A DNA stretch of 64,000 bases from Candidatus Zhuqueibacterota bacterium (GTDB lineage: Bacteria; Zhuqueibacterota; Zhuqueibacteria; Oceanimicrobiales; Oceanimicrobiaceae), in NCBI GenBank assembly GCA_029261995.1, contig JAJDAF010000032.1, positions 1 through 64,000 on the forward strand, read 5' to 3'. A program made the translations under genes and the position numbers. The first letter of the stretch is position 1. Each line of letters begins with the position of its first letter. Below, one piece after another: positions 54,983 to 63,631 of the stretch. The notes beneath the pieces were generated by a model that saw only the letters and a list, made by a program, of their open reading frames with translations, was not told where the DNA came from and did not search any database.

Positions 54983-55577
54983 ACAGACCTCCGTGATGAA
55001 AAATCCATGTTGCAGTAGCCGGGAGGGGACTGTACCCCCTGATGAGAATATTCTTTACAAAGTCGTGTGCTGCAGCTCGGACGTTAGCTTTGCATCATGA
55101 TTGAGCTGCGGTTTCCCCCTGGAAACGATACTATTTGGAGCCAAAAGGGATTGCAATTAGAGAGTATAAACCTTAGAAGTATAGTACACAATTCCACTAC
55201 TGGTTGCGTAAGGCAATTATCCCTTTATTTAACTTTCCCGCTTTTGAGAAAAAATCTCCCCGGCGTTCTTACGATCAAAATGCCCCCGCTGCAGCGCAGC
55301 TCTGGCTTGGACACTAACCCATTGTAAATCTGAATTCTTGGCCGGCCGCCCGATGTGGCATGGCGATTGCGAAGCTAGGCTTGCTGTGCCCGCATCAGCG
55401 GCAGATCGCAACATGCTTTGTCGCATGGGCCCCTTTGCAAACGGTCTGAGAAATGCGATTTGAGCAGAGGGACGATTCGCGGGACTGATTTGCAGCGAAA
55501 AACTAAGCCGGTCACGGGAGCGCGGTACCCTCCCGCCCACGGAATTCATAGATGCAGGAACCTATTTGGAGTCTATC
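54983..55577. other. Intergenic region between divergent genes
   Basis: About 595 bp between the giant surface protein (minus) and the PLP enzyme (plus). No gene was found. It is AT-rich around 55130-55250. It contains the sigma-54-like promoter at 55355 and a possible structured leader (hairpin CGGGAG/CTCCCG within 55515-55536). Confidence 0.5.
55355..55371 (+). promoter_or_regulatory. Candidate sigma-54 promoter
   Basis: GTGGCATGGCGATTGCG holds TGGCAT-N5-TTGC with exact GG-N10-GC spacing, one mismatch to the -24 consensus and a G where A/T is usual after TTGC. It lies 207 bp upstream of the trans-sulfuration gene start, giving a leader of about 195 bases. The ATTGGCT repeats found before the 18088 promoter are not seen here. 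Confidence 0.5.
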
Positions 55578-56882
55578 ATGAAACGCAAAAAAACCAAAGG
55601 GCAGTACAGGACACGTACCCACCTCATTCACGGCAACTTCGAAAGCAAGAAGTGGGATTACAACCATCACGTCAACCCGCCGATGTCTGCTTCGGCTATG
55701 TACCGCCTGAATTCCACGCAAAGAGGCGCGCAAGGATTCGTTGACTTTGCCAGCGAAGCGATTGACGAGAGCACCCATGCGCCAATTTACATTTATGATC
55801 GGCTTGAAGAGCCGAGCAGGGGCATGCTGGAGGAAAACCTTGCTTACGCCGAAGGCGGTGAGATGTGTTTGACCTTCGCCACCGGCATGGCGGCTATCAG
55901 CGCCATTGCGGGGCTCCTGTGCGGCCAGGGAGACGAGATCATCGCCCATCAAGTAACTTACGGCTGCACCTACAGCCTCTTCAGCAGTCGGATGCCCCGG
56001 TTCGGTATCAATACCCACTGGATCGACCTCAACGATGAAGCGGCGCTCAAGGCTGCCATCACTCCTCAAACACGCATGCTCTACTTCGAAACACCGATTA
56101 ATCCGACCTTGACGCTTATCGATATTGCCGCCATGCGCCGTCTGGTGGATGACGCCAACCAGAATCGGCCGGAGGAACAACACATCAAAATCGTCGTGGA
56201 CAACACTTTTGCCACGCCCTATTGCCAAAGGCCAATCGAGCTTGGGGCTGACTTTTCTGTTATGAGCTTGACCAAAGGCATCAGCGGATTCGGTGCAGAC
56301 ATGGGTGGCGCGGTGGTTGGACCGAGAGCCTACTACAACCGCCTGCTGCTCTACCGCAAAGATTTTGGCGGGGTTCTTAACCCGCGTAGCGCCTGGAATT
56401 TTCTCGTTTACGGCCTGCCGTCTCTGGCAACCCGGTTTGCCAACCAAATCAAAACGGCGCATCATGTCGCGAAGTTCTTGCGCGAACATCCGAAAGTAGA
56501 CCGGGTGGTGTATCCCGGATTCGAAGACCATCCTCAGCACGATGTCGCCAGAAAGCAGATGACCAACTACGATGGCAACTTCGCGCCGGGAAACATGATT
56601 TACTTCACCCTGAAAGATGCGGAGATGGATGGCAAGCAGCACCCGAAAGTCGAACGATTGATTGACTATCTGGCGGACTCAGCCTACTGCATCACCTTGG
56701 CTGTCAGTCTCGGCTACATGAAAACGTTGGTTGAAAACGCCTATTCAATGACCCATGCAGCGTTGCCTGAAGATGAGAAGCGGAAGATGGGCATGGAGCC
56801 CGGCGGCATCCGGCTTTCCATTGGCCTGGAAGACTGGCACGATATCAGCGAAGATTTGCGGGATGCGCTCGAGCAGGTCTGA
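55578..56882 (+). CDS. Cys/Met-metabolism PLP enzyme (trans-sulfuration family)
   Basis: The 434-residue product is a fold-I PLP enzyme of the cystathionine gamma-lyase / methionine gamma-lyase / O-acetylhomoserine sulfhydrylase family. Visible are YDRLEEPSRGMLEE, TFATGMAAISA, the aromatic-stacking region HQVTYGCTYSLF, VVDNTFATP and the PLP Lys in MSLTKGISG (about residue 232). C-terminal EPGGIRLSIGLED is typical. Which reaction it favours cannot be told; the unusual insert DANQNRPEEQHIK sets it apart from well-known enzymes. ATG 55578 follows TTGGAG. A sigma-54-like promoter lies 207 bp upstream. Confidence 0.88.
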   Translation: MKRKKTKGQYRTRTHLIHGNFESKKWDYNHHVNPPMSASAMYRLNSTQRGAQGFVDFASEAIDESTHAPIYIYDRLEEPSRGMLEENLAYAEGGEMCLTFATGMAAISAIAGLLCGQGDEIIAHQVTYGCTYSLFSSRMPRFGINTHWIDLNDEAALKAAITPQTRMLYFETPINPTLTLIDIAAMRRLVDDANQNRPEEQHIKIVVDNTFATPYCQRPIELGADFSVMSLTKGISGFGADMGGAVVGPRAYYNRLLLYRKDFGGVLNPRSAWNFLVYGLPSLATRFANQIKTAHHVAKFLREHPKVDRVVYPGFEDHPQHDVARKQMTNYDGNFAPGNMIYFTLKDAEMDGKQHPKVERLIDYLADSAYCITLAVSLGYMKTLVENAYSMTHAALPEDEKRKMGMEPGGIRLSIGLEDWHDISEDLRDALEQV

Positions 56883-57010
56883 GCCTTTTCATCTTGATCC
56901 CAGATTGTCGTTACTTTTTTGACATGGGTGTGGCGAATTGAAATCGATTTTGCTATATTCGCCGCCTCATCGTAATTGACGGCAAGCAATATTGACACGG
57001 AGGTAGCAAC

Positions 57011-57208
57011 ATGATTGACGAAATTGGCAGCACTGCAGGTAGAATCTGGGATGCACTGGGCAACAATGGTGGTCTTTCGCTGGCGCAATTAAAAAGGAAA
57101 ATCGGCGGCTCGCCGGATCTTTTGAATCAGGCTATCGGCTGGCTGGCGCGAGAAGATAAGATCGCCGTTGAAAAAAAAGGAAATTCAGTCAAACTTTCGC
57201 TCAAGTAA
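57011..57208 (+). CDS. Small winged-helix protein (DUF2582-like)
   Basis: The 65-residue product is a single winged helix-turn-helix: IGSTAGRIWDALGNNG, SLAQLKRKIGGSPDLLNQAI and the wing DKIAVEKKGNSVKLSLK. It matches the small winged-helix DUF2582 family, seen as stand-alone genes in Bacteroidota and related groups. ACGGAGG precedes ATG 57011 and a strong terminator follows eight bases after the stop, so it is a single-gene unit. DNA binding is expected; the target is unknown. Confidence 0.85.
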   Translation: MIDEIGSTAGRIWDALGNNGGLSLAQLKRKIGGSPDLLNQAIGWLAREDKIAVEKKGNSVKLSLK

Positions 57209-57215
57209 GTGCAGG

Positions 57216-57249
57216 ATGCGCCGTCCTCATAGAAGGACGGCGTATTTTT
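57216..57249 (+). terminator. Intrinsic terminator
   Basis: Stem CGCCGTCCT/AGGACGGCG (57219-57227 with 57234-57242), extendable by A-T and G-T pairs, six-base loop, followed by TATTTTT. Confidence 0.88.
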
Positions 57250-57268
57250 GGAATTTACTGAGCTTAGG

Positions 57269-57751
57269 ATGCATCTTTCGGGAGTTCTCTCTGCCTTCTT
57301 TTTTGTGCTCGCGACTTCCCCGCTGACGATCTCTGGCGCAACCGCGGATCCGGCCAGTTCATTGTTCCCTCAGGAACTCACTGTCGCGCCCAGCGACAGT
57401 AGCCAACCTAGACTGCAATTTGACAGCCGGCCCCTGCGTCTCGTGGCCTATCCCAGATTCATAGCTGAAAACCTGACCAGGCTGCTGGCCCTGACCGGCG
57501 AGTTGGCGTGGCTTCCAAGAATGAAGGAGAGTCTCATCTGGGAGGATGGCGCGATGCATATCAGTCCATCCCTGGATCTTGATGGGACCTTCGGATTGCA
57601 AATGAGACGACGAAGCTTTCTGGTAAAGGGCTCCTCGTTGCACTTTAGTCTTGAGTCAGGAAACAGCTTCGACGCGGCGGACTGGCGGATGCGGGCGCAA
57701 TACAGGCTGCAACTCGATACCGCCCTGGGCTGGTTTCTACCTGCGCCGTAG
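57269..57751 (+). CDS. Exported hypothetical protein
   Basis: The 160-residue product begins with a signal peptide (LSGVLSAFFFVLATSPLTIS, then a cut near SGATA). The mature part is beta-like (LRLVAYPRF, AMHISPSLDLDGTFGLQM, SLHFSLES) and ends in FLPAP. I do not recognise a family. ATG 57269 is preferred over a TTG at 57248 because the upstream version starts inside the terminator region. It lies 173 bp ahead of the ECF sigma factor. Confidence 0.55.
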   Translation: MHLSGVLSAFFFVLATSPLTISGATADPASSLFPQELTVAPSDSSQPRLQFDSRPLRLVAYPRFIAENLTRLLALTGELAWLPRMKESLIWEDGAMHISPSLDLDGTFGLQMRRRSFLVKGSSLHFSLESGNSFDAADWRMRAQYRLQLDTALGWFLPAP

Positions 57752-57924
57752 CCGGACGAAACGCAGCAGCATTGGCGCAGTTTCAACTTGACTCTCCCAC
57801 CTTCAATTTCTACGTTCTTCTTATCAGGTTCAGATTTTTTCACCTTTCGGGCAACCCTCCGCAAGCCTGCCCTGTCTTAACGGACGAATATTCGAGCAAC
57901 TCATTTTCAACTGGAGATGCATCC

Positions 57925-58548
57925 TTGTCGCTAGCGGCATTCGGGACCGGACAAAACACCAAACACCAAACGAGACCGAAACCGGCCCGCGCCGACAAAG
58001 ATTTCGACCTCGTTCTGGGTTGCCAAAAAGGCGAGCGCCAAGCGCAGTTCGAGCTTTACGAACGCTACAAGGATTGGGTGTTCAACATCGCTTACAGAAT
58101 GGCGAACCACCAGCAGGAAGCTGAGGACATCACACAGAAAGTTTTTGTGCAGCTCTTTCGAAAAATCGGTTCTTTCCGAGGCGACTCGGCTTTCTCATCG
58201 TGGCTCTACCGCATGGCGATGAACATCTGCATCAACCATTTTCATAGTGAGAAGACACGGCGGCAGCGGATGGCCGGTCAACTGCCCGACGACGAGAACA
58301 TGAGCGCGAAGATTCTGCAAGACAAGGTCGAGCAGTTTACGCTGCAGCCGCACCTGGAACATGCAATTCGACAACTGCCTGAAGGCTACCGCGCGGTGTT
58401 CATCTTGTATGACATCGAAGGATACAACCACCAGGAAATCGCCCGGATGCGCGGCACCAGCATCGGTACCTCGAAGTCGCAGTTGCACAAAGCGCGCAAA
58501 GAATTAAGGCTGCTCCTGGAACCGTACCTGGAGCTAAAATCACTCTAA
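57925..58548 (+). CDS. ECF-type RNA polymerase sigma factor
   Basis: The 207-residue product has sigma region 2 (DFDLVLGCQKGERQAQFELY to FRGDSAFSSWLYRMAMN) and region 4 (LPEGYRAVFILYDIEGYNHQ, then EIARMRGTSIGTSKSQLHKA). TTG 57925 is preferred because TGGAG lies eight bases ahead and earlier starts add an unrelated N-terminus; the frame stays open back to 57772. It is followed at once by a zf-HC2 anti-sigma gene and three exported HEAT-repeat proteins, which are its likely regulon by position. Confidence 0.88.
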   Translation: MSLAAFGTGQNTKHQTRPKPARADKDFDLVLGCQKGERQAQFELYERYKDWVFNIAYRMANHQQEAEDITQKVFVQLFRKIGSFRGDSAFSSWLYRMAMNICINHFHSEKTRRQRMAGQLPDDENMSAKILQDKVEQFTLQPHLEHAIRQLPEGYRAVFILYDIEGYNHQEIARMRGTSIGTSKSQLHKARKELRLLLEPYLELKSL

Positions 58549-58563
58549 CGCTTGGAAAGTAGC

Positions 58564-59349
58564 ATGAAATGCAAATCCGTACGTAGCCGCCTTTCTGACC
58601 ACCTCAACCAGGAACTCAACGAGCGAACCAGGCTTTCGGTTGAGAGGCATCTGCAGACATGCCCAGCCTGCTCAAGCGAGTTGGCGATGGTCAAACAGGT
58701 CGTCCGAGGGGCGGGTGCATTAAAGAAAAAGCCCACGCCTGACTCTCTCTGGCTGGCGATTGAGCGCGAGTTGGATGCCGAGCCAACAAAGACAAAGCAG
58801 CCTTTGATCTCCGGAATTATCGATGCTTGGGAGTCACTGCTGAGCCCTCTCGCCAGCCCGGCGCCGGTGTTCAAAATTGCGGGCGTACTGGCTGTGCTTG
58901 CTCTTGGGATTGTCATCGGCCGCAATTTCCGGCCGAGTGATCGCGCTGTCAGCCTTGCGCCAATCCGGGAGCAATTGCCCGCCGCGGAGTTTGCCAGCCG
59001 CACGAACAGCTACATCGAAAAATCCAGAGTGCTTTTTCTGGGGGTAGTGAACGCAGACGCCGCGCACGCCAAGAATAGCAATTGGACCTCTGAGCGCAAG
59101 ATGGCAGGCAATCTCATCCGCGAAGCCTCTTTCCTGAAAGAAAACATGCCTGCCGGGCGTAGCGGACGCATCAAGCATCTTGTCGAAGAGCTGGAACTCA
59201 TTCTTTTTGAGATTGCAAATCTGGAAGAGCAGGAAGACATCGAAAACATAGATTTGATAAAGGGCGGTATCGACCGCAAGGGTCTGATGCTGAAGATTTA
59301 TCTCTACGAGCCGGCGCAGGACGCGCCATCCCGCAAAACGTTGATGTGA
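58564..59349 (+). CDS. zf-HC2 anti-sigma-factor-like membrane protein
   Basis: The 261-residue product has an N-terminal anti-sigma zinc finger (RHLQTCPACSSEL, H-x3-C-x2-C, about residues 30-40), a membrane helix near residues 101-122 (VFKIAGVLAVLALGIVIG) and an extracytoplasmic helical domain of about 130 residues. ATG 58564 is chosen; a TTG four codons earlier is possible. It lies 15 bp after the sigma factor and should restrain it. Confidence 0.85.
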   Translation: MKCKSVRSRLSDHLNQELNERTRLSVERHLQTCPACSSELAMVKQVVRGAGALKKKPTPDSLWLAIERELDAEPTKTKQPLISGIIDAWESLLSPLASPAPVFKIAGVLAVLALGIVIGRNFRPSDRAVSLAPIREQLPAAEFASRTNSYIEKSRVLFLGVVNADAAHAKNSNWTSERKMAGNLIREASFLKENMPAGRSGRIKHLVEELELILFEIANLEEQEDIENIDLIKGGIDRKGLMLKIYLYEPAQDAPSRKTLM

Positions 59350-59405
59350 TTTGCTCGATGGTCAATATCAACTGGGCCCCGCACCATACTTTAGGAGCGA
59401 TTAAC

Positions 59406-61253
59406 ATGAGAAAATTGAAGACACTTTGGATGCCGGACTTCCAATCCCGGAATCCGAAAGTGGCAAATGGGAATTCGAATTTTGGAAACAGAATGCTGGA
59501 AACTGATTCATCTGGAATCCGCCGGTTCCCGGTTCTCGATTCTCGAATTCCGCACGCGATTCGCAACATGGGATTTGGGTTGGTCTTCGCGTTCATGACC
59601 AACGCCAGTCTGGGCGCTGCCCCTCGGACCATTCACGCAGAGAGCTGGCCGGCGCTGTTCTCAGAGTATCAAAACGACCCGGCCTACGAGGCTTTTAAGA
59701 ATGCCCGGGACAGCATGTACGACGACAAATACGATGCTGCCGTGCGGGAATTTCGTGCTCTGGTCAAGAAATATCCCCGCACGCAATATCTGGCCGAATC
59801 CTACTTCTGGATCGCCTACTGCCTTGAGAAGGCCGGAAAAGACGACGAGCAGGCATTCCAAGCCTATAAGCTCGTCGCGGATTCCTATCAGAACAGCAGG
59901 TGGGCCGATGATGCACGCGCCAGCATGGTTCAGCTCGCGAAACGCCTTTACGGAAAGGGCAAGCAGGAATACAAAGTCTACCTGGAGCAATCCGGTGAAG
60001 ACCCGGACGAGGATGTCAAGCTGGCCGCGCTCGCCGCGCTTGGGCAGCTCGAAAGCGAAGAAGCGCTGCCGGTGCTGCTCGATGTTCTGAAGTCTCCGAA
60101 AAGCAGCCGGCGGTTGAAAGAAAAGGCTATTTTCGCCATCAGCCAGATCGGCGGTGAAGAGGCGATGAAAGTGCTTGAAGATCTCGCGAAAAATGACAGA
60201 GACCCGGAAGTGCAGGAGAAGGCTGTTTTCTGGATTGGCCAGGAAGGCGGCGAGGCAAGCCTTGCAAAACTTCTCAACATCTTCCGAACCAGTCAGAATC
60301 AGGCGGTGCGGGAAAAATGTGTCTTCTCCATCAGCCAGATCGGTGGCGCCAAAGCCATCGCCATGCTGGAGAATGTGGCCAAGACCGACAAAGACCCGAA
60401 GATGCAGGAGAAAGCAGTCTTCTGGATTGGCCAGGAAGGCAGCGAGGCCAGTCTCAACTCGCTCCTGGAAATCTACAACGCCACGCAGAACCCGGAGTTG
60501 AAGGAGAAGGTCGTATTCTCCATCAGCCAGATCGGCGGCGAGCGCGCCTTACAGATTCTGGAGAGATTCGCAAAAGATGATTCCAATCCGGCCATTCAGG
60601 AAAAGGCGATCTTCTGGATCGGTCAGGAAGGCAGTGAGCAGAGCTTATCGACGCTGCTCGCCATTTTCAAGGCGACGAAAAATCAGCAGGCGCGCGAAAA
60701 GGTCGTGTTTTCTATCAGCCAGATCGGTGGCGAGCGCGCCATGTCCGTCCTGTCGGACTTGGCCCGCGACGACACGGACCCTGCCATTCAGGAAAAGGCT
60801 ATCTTCTGGATTGGCCAGGAAGGCAGCAGCGCCAGTCTCGACCTGCTACTCGAGATTTTCAACGCTACCAAAAACCAGGAGGCGCGCGAAAAGGTCGTGT
60901 TTTCTATCAGCCAGATCGGCGGTGAGAAGGCCATGCGAATCCTGGGGAAAATGGCCCGCGACGATGCCGACCCCGCAATCCAGGAAAAAGCTGTGTTCTG
61001 GATTGGCCAGGAGGGCGACGACAGTAGCGTCGGCGAGTTGATAGAAATCTATCGCACCACGGCTCAGCCCGAAGTCAGAAAAAAGGTGCTGTTCTCACTG
61101 AGTCAGATTGGCACCGGGCGGGCGGTCGACCACTTGATCGAGGTTGCGAAGAACGATGAGGACCTCCAGCTCAGGACAAAGGCCATCTTCTGGCTCGGAC
61201 AAACGAGAAGCGACAAGGCGAAAAAAGCTCTGTTGGAAATCATCAACCGGTGA
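59406..61253 (+). CDS. Exported HEAT-repeat protein with 12 alternating 32-residue repeats
   Basis: The 615-residue product starts at ATG 59406 with AGGAG eight bases ahead. A TPR-like helical region (about 85-195) precedes twelve tandem HEAT repeats of exactly 32 residues (about 225-610). They alternate between type A (EKAVFWIGQEG...SLxxLL) and type B (EKVVFSISQIGGExAMxxL), giving a 64-residue super-repeat. The signal peptide appears interrupted: the basic MRKLKTL is separated from the hydrophobic GFGLVFAFMTNASLGAA by about 47 codons of unrelated, EcoRI-site-rich sequence. It lies in a row with two more HEAT proteins behind an ECF sigma factor. Likely a periplasmic scaffold. Confidence 0.85.
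   Translation: MRKLKTLWMPDFQSRNPKVANGNSNFGNRMLETDSSGIRRFPVLDSRIPHAIRNMGFGLVFAFMTNASLGAAPRTIHAESWPALFSEYQNDPAYEAFKNARDSMYDDKYDAAVREFRALVKKYPRTQYLAESYFWIAYCLEKAGKDDEQAFQAYKLVADSYQNSRWADDARASMVQLAKRLYGKGKQEYKVYLEQSGEDPDEDVKLAALAALGQLESEEALPVLLDVLKSPKSSRRLKEKAIFAISQIGGEEAMKVLEDLAKNDRDPEVQEKAVFWIGQEGGEASLAKLLNIFRTSQNQAVREKCVFSISQIGGAKAIAMLENVAKTDKDPKMQEKAVFWIGQEGSEASLNSLLEIYNATQNPELKEKVVFSISQIGGERALQILERFAKDDSNPAIQEKAIFWIGQEGSEQSLSTLLAIFKATKNQQAREKVVFSISQIGGERAMSVLSDLARDDTDPAIQEKAIFWIGQEGSSASLDLLLEIFNATKNQEAREKVVFSISQIGGEKAMRILGKMARDDADPAIQEKAVFWIGQEGDDSSVGELIEIYRTTAQPEVRKKVLFSLSQIGTGRAVDHLIEVAKNDEDLQLRTKAIFWLGQTRSDKAKKALLEIINR
59427..59567. repeat. Putative in-frame insertion in the signal-peptide region
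   Basis: These 141 bases (47 codons) separate the n-region from the h-region of the HEAT protein's signal peptide. They contain an inverted repeat GGAATTCGA (59470-59478) / TCGAATTCC (59543-59551) and read unlike the flanking protein. No clear target duplication was found (a TTTGG pair at 59425 and 59574 does not fit the frame). Confidence 0.4.
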
Positions 61254-61351
61254 GGAAAGCGGTTCGTGTCCGGACCTTTGCATAACTCACTCGAGAGAGC
61301 CCATTCTTCAAGCCTAACTTGAACAGCGATTTCGAAAGAACGGAGAATTCA

Positions 61352-62689
61352 ATGAAAATACAGAATATCCTTATCCTAGCGATGGTGTTTGCCCTGATGC
61401 CCGCGCAGCAAGTCGTTTCGCAGGAACTGCGGGCGCCGGAGTATTTCAAGAAACTATCCGCCAAATCCACCACGGTGGAAAAGGCCATTTCGGAGGCTGC
61501 CCGCCGAGCAGACGGCCAGGATGAATTTTGGCTCGGCTATCAATTTCAACTGCGCGACGACATCGACTTCCACGATGTCACCATCCATGATGACGGCGGC
61601 ATCCATATTTCGCGTGGCGGTCACTACACTTACCACGACGACGATGACGAACGGACCGTGGCCCTCCGCGCGCTCAGCGAACAGGGTGACGAGCAGGCGA
61701 AACAGGAGTTGGCAAAACTCCGTAGACCATTCGTCAGCGATGATGCCGAACAATGGGGCGTCTTCTACCGCGTAAAGCGCCAAGATAAAACAGTGCAGCA
61801 AATCAGGCTTTTCAATTTCAGGAGTGAAAGAAAGTTTAGGAGACTGCCGGTCTTTTGGGCAGAAGTGAACGCCGACGCCAGCTTCGAGTTTCTCAAACGG
61901 CTGGCTGAATCGGCCGGCCACCGCGACCGCGTGGTCGAGCCCGCGATCTTCGTCCTGAGTATGCACGAGCATGACCGCGTAGTGTCGCTCCTGACTCAAA
62001 TGGCGGCCGGTGGACGGCATCTTGAAATCCGCAAGACCGCGGCTTTCTGGCTCGGACAGATTCCGCGGCAAGAAAGCCTGGACGCTCTCATCGAGCTGTA
62101 CGCACGCGAAAGCAACGGCGACATGAAAAAGAAACTGATCTTTTCGATCGGCCAGCATGAGACCGGCAGGGCGTTGCAGCAGCTCACCAAGATCGCCAAA
62201 ACCGATGCCGATTTCAATATGCGCGAAAAGGCCATTTTTTGGATCGGACAGCGAAAGGATAACGAGAGTCTCGACTTGCTGCAGGACATGATGAAAAACA
62301 CAACTCACGCTCGTCTCAAGGAAAAACTGATCTTCTCCATCAGTCAGCATGACAGCGAACGCGCCGTACCCATTCTCATCGAGGTTGCGGAACATGACCG
62401 CAGTCGGGAGGCGCGCCAGAAGGCTATCTTCTGGCTGGGACAAATGGCCGGCAAGCGCACGCTCGAGGCGCTCGGCGGCATTGTGGAGACAGACCCGGAA
62501 ACGGAAATCAAAACCAAAGCCGTGTTTGCCATCAGTCAGCACGAGAATGAAAAGGTTGCGGCGGACATGCTGGTTGACATCGCGCGCAGCAACAGCAACG
62601 CCGAAGTGCGGCGTAAAGCAATGTTCTGGCTTGGGCAAATGGGCGACGAGCGCGCCGTATCTTTCTTCAAAGAAATTCTCACAAAGTAG
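61352..62689 (+). CDS. Exported HEAT-repeat protein
   Basis: The 445-residue product (ATG 61352, CGGAGA ahead) has a signal peptide (ILILAMVFALMPAQQVVSQ). An N-terminal part of about 180 residues contains a His/Asp-rich strand (HYTYHDDDDE) and FWAEVNADASF. Then come about seven to eight HEAT repeats (about 190-445), again alternating FWLGQ and FSISQH types. It resembles the protein upstream, but its repeats have diverged more. It lies 98 bp after that gene and 14 bp before the third HEAT gene. Confidence 0.85.
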   Translation: MKIQNILILAMVFALMPAQQVVSQELRAPEYFKKLSAKSTTVEKAISEAARRADGQDEFWLGYQFQLRDDIDFHDVTIHDDGGIHISRGGHYTYHDDDDERTVALRALSEQGDEQAKQELAKLRRPFVSDDAEQWGVFYRVKRQDKTVQQIRLFNFRSERKFRRLPVFWAEVNADASFEFLKRLAESAGHRDRVVEPAIFVLSMHEHDRVVSLLTQMAAGGRHLEIRKTAAFWLGQIPRQESLDALIELYARESNGDMKKKLIFSIGQHETGRALQQLTKIAKTDADFNMREKAIFWIGQRKDNESLDLLQDMMKNTTHARLKEKLIFSISQHDSERAVPILIEVAEHDRSREARQKAIFWLGQMAGKRTLEALGGIVETDPETEIKTKAVFAISQHENEKVAADMLVDIARSNSNAEVRRKAMFWLGQMGDERAVSFFKEILTK

Positions 62690-62703
62690 ATGGAGGACGC
62701 TTG

Positions 62704-63579
62704 ATGAAACTGACCAACTGGATTTGCGCAATTTCAGTCGTGACTGCGCTGGTTTTTACTGCTACCGGCCCGATGTTCGGGCAGACAGAGCGCCGCGCTG
62801 AGCGGGCAGAGAAACGCGCCGAAACGGAAAAAGAGAAAGATCGACCGCAAGAGCAGCCAGCACGCTCGGGCCGAGCAACAGCATTCCAGGGAAGAGACTC
62901 GTCACCGCCGGGAAGAACAGAGCGTCATGCGCGCGAAGAAAGCCGGCATGCACGTGAAGTGGAGCATCGAATCGAGGCTGAGCACTTCGGATCGCTCGAA
63001 AGCCTTCGCCACCTGGAGCACCTCAATCTAAGCGGGCTTGAAGAAGGTTTGGCGGGTCTCGAAGAAAGCCTTAAGGGACTGGAGCATGGTCTTGAAGGGA
63101 TGGATGGGCTCGAAGGTCTTGAAGAACTCGAAGGATTGCATGAAGGCCTGGAGGGTCTCGAGAGCCTGAGCCAGTTTGGCGAAATGGGCGCGTTTGAAGG
63201 ATTCGAGGCATTCAGCGCGTTCGAGGGCTTCAAAGCATTTTCAATCTTCGGTGATTGGCGCGGCGATAACGACGACGCTAGCTTGAGCGACGACGAGAAA
63301 CTCAAGCTCCAGAGTCTGAGTTCTTTGGCTGAGTTAGACGAAACAGCAGCGTTACCCACGATCCGGACGCAGCTCGAGAAGGAAACCAATCCGGCCGTCC
63401 GCAAACGCATGTTGAACTATGTTGCCAGGATTGACAATGATGCCGCGGCGGAATTGCTCGGCCAGTTCGCGCGTACGGACTCTGATGCTGAGGTGCGTAA
63501 ACGCGCCATCTACTTTCTGGGACAGTCGGAGAGCAAGAAAGCGGTCGAAATTCTACGCGGAATTTTGAAGGGAGAGTGA
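62704..63579 (+). CDS. Exported protein with Leu/Glu/Gly repeats and HEAT repeats
   Basis: The 291-residue product (ATG 62704, GGAGG ahead) has a signal peptide (cut near MFGQ) and a strongly charged stretch of Arg, Glu and His (about 22-95). A low-complexity region (about 97-180) follows with a period of about seven (LEEGLAGLEESLKGLEHGLE, then EGFEAFSAFEGFKAF). Three HEAT repeats end the protein (about 200-291), closing with FLGQSESKKAVEILRG. It completes the trio of exported HEAT proteins behind the ECF sigma factor. The middle region could form a coiled coil or an irregular solenoid. Function unknown. Confidence 0.8.
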   Translation: MKLTNWICAISVVTALVFTATGPMFGQTERRAERAEKRAETEKEKDRPQEQPARSGRATAFQGRDSSPPGRTERHAREESRHAREVEHRIEAEHFGSLESLRHLEHLNLSGLEEGLAGLEESLKGLEHGLEGMDGLEGLEELEGLHEGLEGLESLSQFGEMGAFEGFEAFSAFEGFKAFSIFGDWRGDNDDASLSDDEKLKLQSLSSLAELDETAALPTIRTQLEKETNPAVRKRMLNYVARIDNDAAAELLGQFARTDSDAEVRKRAIYFLGQSESKKAVEILRGILKGE

Positions 63580-63631
63580 ACTAGGGTAGCCCTTCCCAGA
63601 CGGCACCCTCAGACAACCCCGTGGCAGGGTA

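Noticed and set aside
55440-55577. Possible SAM-type riboswitch before the trans-sulfuration gene
   Set aside because: GAGGGAC and a GC-rich hairpin recall SAM-I pieces, but the conserved GGCAACC core and matching stems are absent.
59425-59578. TTTGG direct repeats as target-site duplication of the signal-peptide insert
   Set aside because: Removing the sequence between them would shift the frame, so they do not mark the insertion borders.
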